The notes beneath the pieces are model-generated. The model had not been told where the DNA came from. It worked only from the letters and a program-made list of their open reading frames with translations, and made no database searches. Of a DNA stretch of 64,000 bases, positions 25,554 through 38,479 are shown piece by piece. The DNA is from Paraspadella gotoi. Lineage: Eukaryota > Chaetognatha. Both the position numbers and the translations under genes were made by a program. The DNA lies in the NCBI GenBank assembly GCA_051294375.1, contig CM119269.1:9001619-9065618 (forward strand), given 5' to 3'. Positions within the stretch are counted from its first letter, which is position 1. Each line of letters opens with the position of its first letter.

Positions 25554-25779
25554 CGATGAGTGCAGAGACAACCAGTTTGGAGGACCGGTTTATCGACTTT
25601 GTCCCTCACACGAATCTTTCGATGTCTCTCTTTCAGTAAAGGCTTCACCTCTCTTTCTGAAAAAAACAAAAAAAAAAAAAACATTTACAGTCGAATAATA
25701 GTGATAATAATAAATTAAGATTAAAATGTAATAGAACAACAAAATTGATTTGAGTTAATTTTAAAAAATCAATTTTTGT

Positions 25780-26235
25780 TCAAGCGTTTTCTTTACTTAA
25801 ATTTAATGTATCTTAAAAATGTATTGTTTCATCAATTAATTTCCATTAAATTCCATTTATTCCACATATTTGTTTCATGCATTCTCAACGGTTTCCACAC
25901 ATTTCATCGACTTTCCTCCTACGATTTTGTCGATTTTTCTCTCAATCTGCATTTCTATTATTCCTTCGATTTTCATTTATTCAACCAATTTATACAATTT
26001 TCATCGATTTCCATTTATTCGATAGATTTTTTTTTCTTCATAAATTTCCATAATTTCTATCAAAATACTCATATCTGATTTCCATAGATTTCCATTCTTT
26101 CATTATTATTATTGATTTATATTCATTTTATTCGATTTTTCTTTCATGTCCTGATTCATTCTATATCATTCATTCTCTATCAAATCTTTCCAATTCACCA
26201 TCAATTTCTATGTTTTTCTATCGTTTCCATTCATT
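25780..26235. other. T-rich stretch of repeated TTCCATT/TTCATCGATT motifs
   Basis: Degenerate short repeats of the words TTTCCAT, TTCATT and CGATTTTC. The open frames here are Phe/Ile/His/Ser-rich and reflect the repeat. It is duplicated in B3 at about 33650-34110. Confidence 0.5.
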
Positions 26236-27175
26236 CCACGTCCCTTGGATTTCCATCAACGCGCACAACTATCGCGGCATTCTCGACTCGAATCGGCGGT
26301 CGAAGGGATCGGGAGCACTCCGAAGGCCGGTCAAAATGGGGAGAGGATGAGAAGAGTAGGGAGGAGGATAGATGACCACAACAGCACAGGAGAGGAGGAG
26401 GACGAGGACTAGAGGAGGGGGAGGCCAGGAAAAGGAAAATGAGGTTAGAGAAGGCTTGATAAATTTTCCCAACCAAGATGTAAGTAGATGTATAGTTTTC
26501 CCTTTCACTTTTCGACTCTAACTCTCTCCCGTCTCTCTCTCTCTCCTCTCTCTCTACTCCTCTCCTCTCTCCTCCTCTCATCTCTCCTCTCTCATCCTCT
26601 CTCCGTTCACTCTCGCTCTTCCTCTCCTTCCTCTCTGCTCACTGGGATGTCCCCTCATGAACTGACGTGTGCATGCGAATGGTCCAGCACTACCTCCTTT
26701 GCTCGTCTCTCTTTAAGAACTCTTTTAAATTAAATCCTTAATTGTTCAGTGAGCGGGCGGGATAAATCACTTAATTTCTAATATGTTCCAACTCCTTAAC
26801 CCAGACAAACTACACACTACTCAATTCGAGGTTGTTCCACACCGTATGGATGAAATATAAATATAACATCTTCACAGCATTCATAAAAAAAAATAGAAGG
26901 TTGAGGATGGGAATTTGAGTTTGAGCCGGAAAACAGAAATAGGAGAGACGAAGGAATCTATCTTACATCGAGGTGTGATGTTCGATGGTTTGCTTCGTCT
27001 CGTTGTCGTTGTCGTAGTGTCTTTGGCAGTCGTCTATATCGTCTCGTTCGTTCGTCGTCATCCCCAGTAAATAGCAGAAACGTCACTTTGGTTTTTTTAA
27101 ACCGACAACTAAATTTGCCACGGTCATTTCGATACGGGTGCCTCAATCTCTAACATTGTTGCCCACCAGGAGATC

Positions 27176-27300
27176 TCGCCTCCGCTGCAGCCTCCAGCGC
27201 CGGAAGCGCCGCTGCCCGCCGGGGTCGCACGCCGCCATGGCCGCCTGCCGCGCCGCCCGCCGCCGCCAGGGGCCGCCGCGGTGGCCGCCGCAACCGAAGC
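27176..27300. repeat. GCC/CCG trinucleotide array
   Basis: GC-rich array of GCC-type triplets that reads as Ala-, Gly- or Pro-rich peptide depending on frame. All three copies (also about 30418-30515 and 34970-35080) differ in length. Downstream on the minus strand, a short frame containing Met-Leu-Glu-Ile-Glu-Ala-Pro is shared by copies but ends at a stop. No gene is confirmed. Confidence 0.65.
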
Positions 27301-27399
27301 CGAAAGGTTTTTAATGAATCTTAAATTTTCTCCGCCAGATTTTTTTTCAGTCCAGAAATGTCTTAAATAAGCATCTGATGTAGGCACAACAGCAAAAGA

Positions 27400-29730
27400 G
27401 AGAGAGAGGAGAGGAGAGAAGACATGAAAAAAATTTTTACGAAATGATCAGGTTTTTTATCTCTTTCGGATGGAAAAAACGAGGCGTCGGACGAAAAGAG
27501 GAAGAAGGCGCCCGTATTTTTTAGTTTAGGCACGTGAGTTTAGGATGCATCCTTTGTATGAGGGTGGCGGGAAGTAAAGATGCTTATTATTAAGGAGCCA
27601 GGAATTAGGTGTCTGTATTCACAGCGAAAAGAATAGAAGTCATTCGATATGAAATTCGATTGTAAATGATCGTTCCAAAACGGCACGACAGATTGGAAAT
27701 AAACGGGTCTCTTTTCCAAAGCACGCCCATTTTTGGTTCATTAATTAAAATCCAAATTTTTTTACCCTAATCAATGTGTTTAACTATAACCAAAATTTTT
27801 AGTCTTATTTTCACACTTCAAAATCAAATCGGAAGATCTCTAACACTATGACGTGGACGGGTATAACTAACTGTAATCTTAGTTTCTTTTCCCAATCAGT
27901 AATCCTAACGGTAAGCCATATGCCGATGAACATTTAAATGCTAAGTAATTCAGCGTTAAAATAATCTATCAAATGACAATGGGATATGTATTAGGAGATA
28001 TTTTGTGTTCGAAGAAAATGCTCTGTGGCGTAGGGTACTCGCCCTAATTAAAAATTATATATTATATAGAGCAAGGAGAAATATTTTTTTTTAAATCTTA
28101 AAAATTGAGATTGCTGAAGAGCATGAAAAAGTTGTAAAACAATAAATAAAGATTCAGAGCTTAAAAAATGCTTATGTTTGCTAAGTGAAAATATAAAAAA
28201 GAGAGATAATCATCGAAAAGATGAAGAGATATTTTTATAGTTTTTCATTATTTTTTGAACAACACTTAAACGTAAAAAAATTGTAAAAAAGAATCCATAC
28301 TTGGTTAAACAATCTTTAATGGACTATCTGAATCTTGTCTTAAAAAATTAAAAATCAAAAAAAAATTTTAGGGCTTGATTATGTATATAATATTAAAGTC
28401 AATCTCTAAGTAAATAATATCTAAGTAAATAAATATAAAACAATTAATTACTAGGTATCAGAGCCCTATTGAAATTTTTGTCATAGAAAGTAAATTCTTA
28501 AAAATGGTCTAAATATTCGTTTGAGCACTGTACTCACGTCTAAATTTTTGACTCACTCCATTTGAGTGCGTCTACTCCCTACCTCAGTAACCTAATTTTT
28601 ATACAAAGCCAACTATTATACTTAATTCGAATTTAAATAAATAATTAAAAAAATACAATAAGGCTGAAAATTCAATGTCATTTTTTTGCTCTAAACCGAG
28701 TTATTGGAAATGTCGCATCAGCTCACCGACAGTGAGTCGACTCACAGCCACAGAGCCGCAATAACCAACAAGAGTCTTTTATTTTTTTAACTTAAATGGT
28801 ATTTCTCACTTATACGAGTCAAGGAATATGAGAGCGTGCTTTTGAAATAAATATAGATCGAACAAATCGCTTGTAATTAAGAAAAAAAATAAGGGAAAAT
28901 AAATTCAACAAGTAAATTTTAGAAAAGAGGAAAAAAATACAAAGGAAAAAAAAAAAAAAAGAGAAAGGAAATAATTTAAAAAAGGAAAGAAAAGCAAGAA
29001 GGATAAAGAGAATTGAAAATAAAGACAAAACAGAACGAAGAGGGAGAAAGAAGAATTAAAAAAGGAAAGAAGGAGAGAAGGAGAGAAGGAAATAAAAAAG
29101 GAAGAGAAGGAAGAGAAGAAGAATGAAAAGAAAGGAGAAAGAAGAAAGAAACTATAATAGGGAGTCGGCGAAAAACGGGCGCGCGGGAAAAGAGAGAAAA
29201 AAGAAAATCGGTGAACGAAGTTAGAAATCGGTTTGAAAGACAAACTGAGTTTTGAACGTAAGTACGTATCAACGTAAGAATCAGGAGATAAAAAACCAGA
29301 GTCTCGTGAGAGGTAATCCAAATTCACAACAAACAAGAAATAAAAAACAGATTGGGAAAGAGGAATTAGGAGAGAGGAGGGAGGACAGGGAGAAGGAGAG
29401 CGAGGGAGAAAAGGAAAGGAAAAAGGGAAGAAAGGAGGAAAGATGATACGGGAGACAGAAAGGAAAGGAAGAAAAAACAGAGTAAACAACTGAGAAGAAA
29501 GAGAGGAGAAGAAAAGGAAGAAAGGTAGAGGGGAGAGATACGGCGGGCATCAAGTGGAAATTGGGTGGAAAGGGAAGAAAGAATACAGATGACGAGAAAA
29601 GGAAGATGCGAGAAAGAAAGAAGATCAGGTGCGGAAGTAATGGTGCGACTTTCGGAATTATAAACTCCAGAATATAAAAGTAGAGGTATTATTAATAAAA
29701 TATTGGGGTGGAGTCCGTGAAAACGTACTG
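27400..29730. other. AT-rich spacer, then purine-rich tract
   Basis: 27720-28810 is AT-rich with no open frame of note. 28905-29620 is A/G-rich with GGAAA-like units, and its long reverse-strand frames (Phe/Ser/Leu-rich) are composition artefacts. Confidence 0.55.
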
Positions 29731-29755
29731 NNNNNNNNNNNNNNNNNNNNNNNNN
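29731..29755. other. assembly gap, exactly 25 N
   Basis: Separates copies B1 and B2. After it, sequence equivalent to 26240 onward starts again. Confidence 0.99.
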
Positions 29756-30962
29756 TCCTTGGATTCCATCAACGCACAACTTCGCCATAAATCTCGACTC
29801 GAATCGGCGTCGAGGGATCGAGACTCCGAAGGCCGGTCAAACGAATGGGGAGAGGATGAGGAAGAGTAGGAGGAGGAAGAGGATGAGGAAGAGGAGAAGG
29901 ATGAGGAGGAGNNNNNNNNNNNNNNNNNNNNNNNNNNNNNNNNNNNNNNNNNNNNNNNNNNNNNNNNNNNNNNNNNNNNNNNNNNNNNNNNNNNNNNNNN
30001 NNNNNNNNNNNNNNNNNNNNNNNNNNNNNNNNNNNNNNNNNNNNNNNNNNNNNNNNNNNNNNNNNNNNNNNNNNNNNNNNNNNNNNNNNNNNNNNNNNNN
30101 NNNNNNNNAAAAAAAAACATCTTCAGATTTCATAAAAAAAAATAGAAGTTGAGATGGGATTTGGAGTTTGAGCCGAAAACAAATAGGAGAGACGAAGGAA
30201 TCTATCTTACATCGAGGTGTGATTTTGATGGTTGTCTTCGTCTTCGTTGTCGTTGTCGTCGTCGTCTTTGGCATCGTCATCGTCTTCTTCGTCGTCGTCA
30301 TCCCAGTAATAACAGAAATCGTCATTTGGTTTTTTTTAAACCACAACTAAATTTGCCACGTGTCATTTTCGATACGGGTTGCTTCAATCTCTAACATTGT
30401 TGCCACCAATCTACGCCTCCGCTGCAGCCTCCAGCGCGGAAGCGCCCGCTGCCGCCGGGGTCGCAGCCGCCGCCGCCGCCGCCGCCGCCGTCGCCGCTGC
30501 CGCCGCCGCCGCCAACGAAGCTCGAAGGTTTTTTTAATGAAATTCCTTAAATTTTCTCCGCCAGATTTTTTTTTCAGCCAGAAATGTCTTAAATAAGCAT
30601 GATGTCAGGCAAAGCAGAGAGAGAGAGAGAGAGAGAGAGAGATGAAAAATTTTTTTTACGGAAAATGATCTAGTTTTTATTCTCATTTTCGGATGGAAAA
30701 AACGAGCTCGGGCACGAAGAAGAGGAATGAAGGCGCCTGGTATTTTTTATTTAGGCGACGTGAGTTTAGGTGCCTTTTATGAGGGTGGCGGGAATAAAGA
30801 TGCTTATTATTAAGGAGCCAGGAATTAGGGTGTCTGTTTTCACAGCGAACACGAATTAGAAGTCAGTTCGGATTGAATGTCGATTGTAGATTCTGTTCCA
30901 AACGCACGACGAGATTGAAATACGGGTCTCTTTTCCAAAAGCACCCCATTTTTGTTCATTAA
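29756..30962. repeat. duplicated unit B, partial copy B2
   Basis: Matches 26240-27746 of B1. Its triplet arrays (GTC near 30240-30300, GCC near 30470-30515) are perfectly regular, so this is probably the accurate short-read version. It contains a sized gap where B1 and B3 have sequence. Confidence 0.75.
29912..30108. other. assembly gap, 197 N
   Basis: Lies within B2 between a GAGGA repeat and an A run. The equivalent interval in B1 (about 26375-26880) is about 500 bp, so the estimated gap size is too small. Confidence 0.97.
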
Positions 30963-31766
30963 TAAACGCAGCGCACGCACTCCACCACGCGTAAAAAGCT
31001 ATGATGGCTGGGCCACTTCCCTTCCTCGGCCGTGCACCGATCTGACATCGAACCGCGTCTTCGGCCCGCGCGTCTCTTCTCTCTCTCTCTCTCTCTGCTC
31101 TCTCTCCTCTCGTCTCTCTTCTCCTCTCCTCAATACTCTCTCTCCTCTCCTCTCCTCCTCTCTCTCTCTTTTAGTATTTTAGGGGAACCACCGCGCAACC
31201 AGTGCATCAGCATTTAAGCCAGTTTCATAACATGTCTTTTCTTTTGTTTCTCCGATTTGCTTATCTCGCTCTTTCCCTTTTTATTTTTTATAGTTCCCGG
31301 TTGAGCGTTCTTACCGGATCCACTATTCTCTTTGCTTCCTTTTTATGTGGATTTCGTAATATTTTTTTCTCCCATCTTCTTTTCTATTCCCTACTCCTCT
31401 CCTCTACTTTACAGTGGTTATCAAAAAACGAAGAACAAAACCTTTCTTTTTCCCCGTAAATAAGCTGAGAAGAGAAAAATTAACCCAGATACTCCGCCCG
31501 ACATAAAAAACTTTGTTTGCAATGGACAGCTAAAAAAAAAATAAACGATTGTGACATTGCTTTTATTTACTCATTCGGGAAAATATTTTATTTCACACTT
31601 TGGAATCGTCTTAAAAATTCGACCATTTACTTTTTATAAGAAGACCCAAATACATACGCACTGCAAAAAAAAAGAAAGAACATTTTCCAAATGATGACAC
31701 ATACTATCTAATAGTAAATTTTCTATAATCAATTATCAGCTTTTCAGAGAATGATCTAACCCAATA

Positions 31767-33221
31767 TCAAATCATGAGAAACAAAAAAGCTCAGACATTA
31801 ACTCAGGCACATGACAGCTCACTCTTTCCAATCCTTCTCTACGCGTTACTTTTCCGCGCGGTTTGTTTGACTCAAACTCTTTGCAATCTTTCCTTCATTC
31901 GCCGCAATCGTGGAAGATGAGCAAGCTCGTAAAAAGTCCCACCCACATTTCCGTGGACATATTCCTCCTCAGCCTCACGCAAGATTCCCTTCATCTTCGG
32001 TCATTCCCATTTCCTCGAACTTCTGGCAGAATTTCCACGCCCGAGGGGTGGTCCCTCGATGCCTTCGCTCACGGTTCCAGTGGTCAGAGAACTTCCAAGA
32101 ATGAATTCGAGAGGCTTCGCGCTCCACTGCCGATGCGATCTCACGTCAGCTCTCGGTCCTATCTCGTCATTCCGCTGGTCAACATTTGCGCGAGTACAGG
32201 CACGATCCTCGTCTTGAGAAATGAGACATGACCTTTCAGTTCTCGTCCGTCGACGAAGTCGTGACGATCGGCGTCGTCCGCCCCCGCACTGTCAACAGGG
32301 AAGGGAGAAATCGTCAATGAGTCTTTGTTTCTGGCACGATCGTGCGCGTGAATCGTCTCCTCTCGGGGTCTCACACTAGTCTGCTGCCAATATCTTTTTC
32401 TTTCGAAATTTCAACGTCTGAGCAATTAGTCTCCACGAATACTTTCGTCCCTGTCTATCGGCTAACGCATCGATCACAATGTCAGCGCATCTCGCGACAA
32501 CGCGTCTACTGCTGCCTTAACGCCGGTCTTTTTCAAATTTTAAATCTCATTTTTTTCGCACAGCTCGGAATGTACGCTCCTTGGTAATTTCGAGGCGCTT
32601 TACAACGCTTCCGGTCAGCAAATGCAGGGCAGGGTGAAGAAATCGGAAAGAGATTGCAAGTGTCCTCCGTACGAATCCTGAACACGCAAGACTCAGGTTT
32701 TCAACCTCCTAGATCTTAACCCACTTGGCGTGCGTTGTACTGTTACGCGAGAGCTTCCAGCCTGTGGTAGCATGTTTAACAGCTGAAGCAAAAAATAACT
32801 GATACGCGAAGCTTATTTCTAACCCACTCTAGCAACCCATCGGAACGGGTCGTCGGGCTTCAAGGGGTTTGGTTTTACGCGCCCATCGCCAACGGCTCCT
32901 GCTCTTCGGCGCAGGTACCATCCAATGGTCACTCGATGTTTAAAAAGGTTATACCGAGATAATTGAATCAGGGCAATCCAGCTTACGTTTCAAGACAATC
33001 AATGTTCTCAAATAAAATATTTTCCGGCCAAATATGAGAGGGAACGTAATTACGTACGTACCGAGGTTGTACGAAATACATCGAAGTACGGCGCATCCAT
33101 CAGTTGAATCAAAAGTGTAAATTAAAAGTAATCTCATTTCATTTCCGTGGTCCGATTTACGACAACAGGAATCGAATCGAGTCGAAAATGGATTTGACGA
33201 AATGTTTTTGAAAATATTCAT
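31767..33221 (-). pseudogene. frameshifted second copy of the BTB/POZ gene (probable assembly artefact)
   Basis: Collinear with the intact gene at 24015-25350, including the intron and the ATG context. The first exon still starts Met-Asn-Ile-Phe-Lys-Asn-Ile, but extra and missing single bases shift the frame repeatedly in both exons, for example around the BTB core at 32100-32300. The changes are scattered indels rather than substitutions or nonsense codons. That pattern favours uncorrected long-read sequence of the same locus over an old paralogue. Confidence 0.75.
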
Positions 33222-33332
33222 GGCGAAAGAATAACTGAAAATAAACGTTAAAAATCTTTATTTAGATAATTCCTTAGCTTTTATCGCGAGAAAAACAAAA
33301 GCGGAACAGAGGCGTTGATCTGGGCGAAAACT

Positions 33333-33423
<91 letters not shown>

Positions 33424-35689
33424 GCGATGAGTCAGAGACAACCAGTTTGGAGGACCGGTTGTTATACTTTTTGTCCTCACACCGAATCTTTCGATGTTCT
33501 CTTCTCAGAAAGGCTTCACCTCTTTTCTGAGAAAAAAAAAAAAAAAACAAAAATTTACAGTCGAATATAGTGATAAAATAATAAGAATTAAAATGTTAAA
33601 GAACAACAAAATGATTTGACCGTTAATTTAAAAATCAATTTTTGTTAACGTTTCTTTACTTAAATTATAAATGTATCTTAAAAAATGTATTGTTTCATCA
33701 ATTAATTTCCATAATTCCATTTTATTCCAACATAATTTGTTTCATGCAATTCTCAACGGTTTTCCACACATTTCATCGACCTTTTCCTCCTACGATTTTG
33801 TCGATTTTTCTCTCAATTCTGCATTTCTATTAATTCTACGTCGATTTCAATTTATTCAACCAATTTATATACAAATTATTGCATCGATTTCCATTTATCT
33901 CGATAGATTTTTTTTTTTCTTCATAAATTTCATAATTTCTATGCAAAATAAATTCATTCTGATTTCCATAGATTTCCATTCTTTCATTATTATTATTGAA
34001 TTTATATCATTTTATCGATTTTCTTTCATTCCATGCGATCTTCAATTCATTCTATAAATTTCCATTTCACCAAATTTCTATTTTTTTTCTATTCGATTTC
34101 CATTCATTCCATCCCCTGGATTCCATAACGCACAACTATCGGCATAATCTCGACTCGAACGGGCGGTCGAGGGATCGGAGAACTCCGAAGCCCGGTCAAA
34201 CAATGGGGAAGGATGAGGAAGAGTAGGAAGGAGGATAGATGAGAAACAGGATGCAGGAGGAGGAGGAGGACGAGGACGAGGAGGGGGAGGCCAGGAAAAG
34301 GAAAACTGAGGTTAAGAGAAGGTGATAAATTTTCCAACCAAGATGTAAGAGATGTATAGTTTTCCTCATTTTCACTCTACTTTCCGAATCTCTCTCTCTC
34401 TCTCTCTCTCTACTCCCTCCTTCTCTCCCTCATCTCCCTCTCTCTCTCTCTCCGTTCACTCTCCTCTTCTTCCTCCTCTCTGCTCTGTTCCCTCATACTG
34501 ACGTGCTGCTTCCAGTACTCCTTCTCTCTCAAGAACTCTTAAAATTAATCCTAATTGTTCAGGAGCGCGGATAAATCATTAATTCTAATATGTTTCCCAA
34601 CTCCTACCCAGAAAATACACACTCTCTTCGCAGTTTTCCACACGTATGGAGAAATAAAAATACATCTTCACGCATTCATAAAAAAAATAGAAGGTTGAGG
34701 ATGGGAATTTGGAGTTTGAGCGAAAACAAAAAGGAGAGACGAAGGAATCTATCTCTACAATCGAGGTGTGATTGTTGATGGTTGTGCTTCGTCTTCGTTG
34801 TCGTCGTCCGTAGGTCTTTGGCAGTCGTCTATACGTCTCTTCGTCGTCGTTCATCCCAGTAAATACAGAAATCGTCATTTGGTTTTTTTTAAACCACAAT
34901 AAATTTGCCACGGTCATTTTCGATACGGGTGCTTCAATCTCTAACATTGTTGCCCACCAGAGATCTAGCTCCGCTGCACGCCTCCAGCGCGGAAGGCCCG
35001 CTGCCGCGGGGTCGCAGCGCCGCCAGGCCGCCGCCGCCGCCGCCGCCGCCGGGGCCGCCGCGTGCCGCCGCCGCAACCGAAGCTGAAGGTTTTTTAATGA
35101 ATCTTAATTTTATCCGCCAGATTTTTTTTTCAGTCCAGAATGTCTTACAATAAGCATTGATGTAGGCACAACAGCAAGAGAGAGAGAGAGAGAGGAGAGA
35201 AGAATGAAAAATTTATTTTTACGAAAATGATCAGTTTTATTTCTCTTTCGGATGGAAAAAACGAGGCGTCGGCCACTGAAGAAGAGGAATGAAGGCGCCC
35301 GTATTTTTTATTTAGGCGACGTGAAGTTTAGGTGCTCTTTTATGAGGGTGGCGGGAATAAAGATGCTTATTATTAAGGAGCCAGGAATTAGGTGTCTGTT
35401 ATTCAACCAGCGAACACGAATAGAAGTCAGTTCGGATATGAAATTCGATTGTAAATGATCTGTTCCAGAACAGGCACGACGAGATTGAAATAAACGGGTC
35501 TCTTTTCTCAAAAGCACCCCATTTTTGGTTCATTAATTAAAATCCAAATTTTTTTACCCTAATCAATGTGTTTAACCTATAACCAAAATTTTAGTCTTAT
35601 TTTCACACTTCAAAATCAAATCGGAAATCTCTAACACTAACCTATAACTTAGCGGGTAGCCGACCAAAATTCAAATTATAAAATGGGAA

Positions 35690-36930
35690 CAGCATTAAAC
35701 TATCCTTAATTGGTATTAATTATTGTGTTAAAATATTTTTTTGGCAAATGTTCCGAACCATGAGTAATTCCTAATTATATTATTATATGCTATATATTGT
35801 TAAAATTTTTTTTTGATATTTTAAGTTTTTTAATTGATTCTGATAGAGCTTTAAAAAGTTAACAAAAAATATAATTACAACTTTTTAAAATTTTGATGTT
35901 TTAATTACTAAAAATTAGTAAAAAACTGCTAAAATCATCGGATGATGAATGATGATGAATGATTTTTTAAGGTTTTTGCTCCTCATTTAACGCGCCACTT
36001 ATCATCAACAAATATTGAAAAAAAAGAATTATACTTTGTGTAGATAACTTTTCATAAGCTATTTTGGAAATCCGCTTTTAAAAAGAAAAACTTCAAAAAA
36101 TTTTTTTGACATTTCTACTATAAATAAATATTAAAAAATAATTCCTAAATGCTTCTAGCCATTTAGAAAATTTTGCTCCATTGAAAGTTTTCCTCCAGAA
36201 ATGTATAAGTTTCATTTGAAGGTTCCCAAATCAAACTTCTGACCACCCATTGACGAAGTTTTGGCTCTACTCATAATAACTCTGTAATTCTTGTTTCTTT
36301 CCCCAATCAGTTAATCCCTAAGTAAGCCATAGCGATGAAATTTAAAATGCTAATGTAATACAGCGTTTAAAAATAATCTATATGAACCATAGATTATGGT
36401 ATTGAAAATATTTTTTGGGTCAAAAATGCTTTCCTTCTGAGGGTACTCGCCTAATTAAAATATTATATTATTATATAGAGAAAAAATATTTTTTTAAATC
36501 TAAAATTTATTGATGGATTCTGATAGAGCCATAAAAATTAAACAAAAATTATATTACAGCTTTTTAAAATTCTTACGTTTGCTAAGTGAAAATGATAAAA
36601 AAACTGATAAAATCATCGAAAAGATGATGATGATGATGATTTTTATAGTTTTTTCTTCTTATTTTTGAACACAGCTGACGTAAAATATTTAAAAAAGAAT
36701 CATACTTGTAGTAGACACTTTTTAATGAGCTATCTGAATCTGGTCTTAAAATTAAAAATTCAAAAAATTTGGGCCTTTCCTATCTATGTATTAAATATAA
36801 TATAAGTAATATCTTAAGTAAATAAATATCTAAGTAATAAATATTAAAAAATTAATTACTAGGTATAGAGCCAATATTAGAAATTTTTTGTTCCATTGAA
36901 AGTATTCTAAAAATGTCAATATTCGTTTGA
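35690..36930. repeat. tandem pair of ~610-bp AT-rich units
   Basis: Two diverged units, about 35690-36295 and 36300-36930, share the same order of motifs: TATTATAT, GATTCTGATAGAGC, AAAATCATCG, a GATGAT run, and CATTGAAAG near the end. Copy B1 has only one unit at the matching place (about 27850-28500). Confidence 0.6.
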
Positions 36931-37438
36931 GCATGTACTCTCACTCTAAATTTTTGACTCACTCCATTGAGTGCGTCCTACCCCCTACCTAAGTACCTAA
37001 TTTTTTAAAACCAAAAAATAATACTTAATTTCAATTTTAAGATACAATATTAAAAAAATAAAGTAAAGGCCTGAAATTCAATGTCATTTTTAATTTTGCT
37101 TAAACTATTTAATTGAAATGTGATCACTCAAGCACAGTGATAATACCAATTTAGTTCGCCGGCAATAACAGAGGTCTTTTATTTTTGTAACATTAAGTGG
37201 GAGCAACAACGAGTCAAGAGGAATAAGGAAAAGTCGTTGCTTTTTGAATTAATATTAGATCGAACAAATCCTTGTAAATAAAAAAATAAGGGAAAAATAA
37301 ATTTCAACAATAAATTTTAGAAAAGGAGGAAAAAAAATACAAAGGAGAAAAAAGAAAAAAAGAGAAAGGAAATAATTTAAAAAGGAAAGAAAAGCAAAGA
37401 GGATAAAAGAGATTAAAAAAAGAAAAAAAAAAAAAAAG

Positions 37439-37463
37439 NNNNNNNNNNNNNNNNNNNNNNNNN
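37439..37463. other. assembly gap, exactly 25 N
   Basis: Interrupts copy B3 inside a purine-rich tract. Confidence 0.99.
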
Positions 37464-38398
37464 AGGGAGAAAGAAGAATTAAAAAAGGAAAGGAAGGAGA
37501 GAAGGAGAAAAGAAAATTAAAAAAGGAAAGGAAGGAAGGAGAGAAGAGAATTGAAAAAGGAAAGGAAGAAAGGAAGAAAGGAGAACATATAATAGGGAGT
37601 CGGCGAAAAACGCGCGCGGGAAAAAAAAAAAGAAAAGTCGGTTGAACGAAGTTCGTAAATCTGTTGAAAGATCAAACTGAGTTGGAACGTAAACCTATCA
37701 ACGTAGAATCAGGGACGGAATAAAAAACCAGAGTCTCGTGCGAGGAAATCAAATTCACAACAACAAAAGGAAATAAAAAGATGGAGGAAAGAGGAATTAG
37801 GAGAGAGGGAGGGAGGAAGGAAAGGGAGAAGGAGGAGAGAGGGAGGAAAAGGAAAAAGGAAAAAAGGGAAGAAAGGGAGGAAAGATGAGTACGGGAGGAA
37901 AGAAAGGAAAGGAAGAAAAAACAGAGTAACAACTGAGAGAAGGAGAGGAGAGAAAAGGAAAGAAAAGGTAGAGAGGGAGAGATACGGCGGGCATCAAGTG
38001 GATTTGGGTGGAAAGGAGAAAGAATACAGTTGACGAGAAAAGGAAGGGATGGCGAGAAAAGAAAGAGATAAGGCGAAGTAATTGTGCGGAATTTCGAATT
38101 TATAAACCAGGATATAAAATTAGCAATTTATTATGTAAATTAAAATATTTTGGGTTTATTCCGTGGAAAACGTCACTTTAAAAAAAGGGCGGTTATTTCA
38201 TAGAGGCGAATTAAACGCGATCAGTCTAAACCTAAATATTATCATCAGGTCCCTTGTAATAAATAACTTATTAAAATTGTCAGCACTAACATAAAATATA
38301 TAATTAAAAGCTTTTCGCCTTCGAAACCCAAAAAATAAAAGTCCAACTTTTGACCCTTTCCTCCGATTAACCATTTTTACAACGGGCAGTGAGAGTAG

Positions 38399-38425
38399 AG
38401 AGAGAGAGAGATGAGAGAGAGAGAG

Positions 38426-38478
<53 letters not shown>
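38399..38478. repeat. (GA)n microsatellite
   Basis: GA run at the start of unit C. The other copy starts in the same run right after the gap at 40134. Confidence 0.9.

Positions 38479-38479
<1 letters not shown>

Larger units (their letters stand above)
30988..38170. repeat. duplicated unit B, copy B3
   Basis: Begins again at AAAAAGCTATGATGG, equivalent to about 23303, and runs through counterparts of the (CT)n, the BTB gene, the GA run, the GCC array and the purine tract. Many one-base insertions break the BTB frame. It is interrupted by a 25-N gap at 37439-37463, and its last part matches B1 29040-29730. Confidence 0.8.

Noticed and set aside
31767-33221. A second, decayed BTB gene as evidence of gene family expansion
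   Set aside because: The changes are scattered one-base indels in a block next to a 25-N gap, better explained by uncorrected reads of the same locus.
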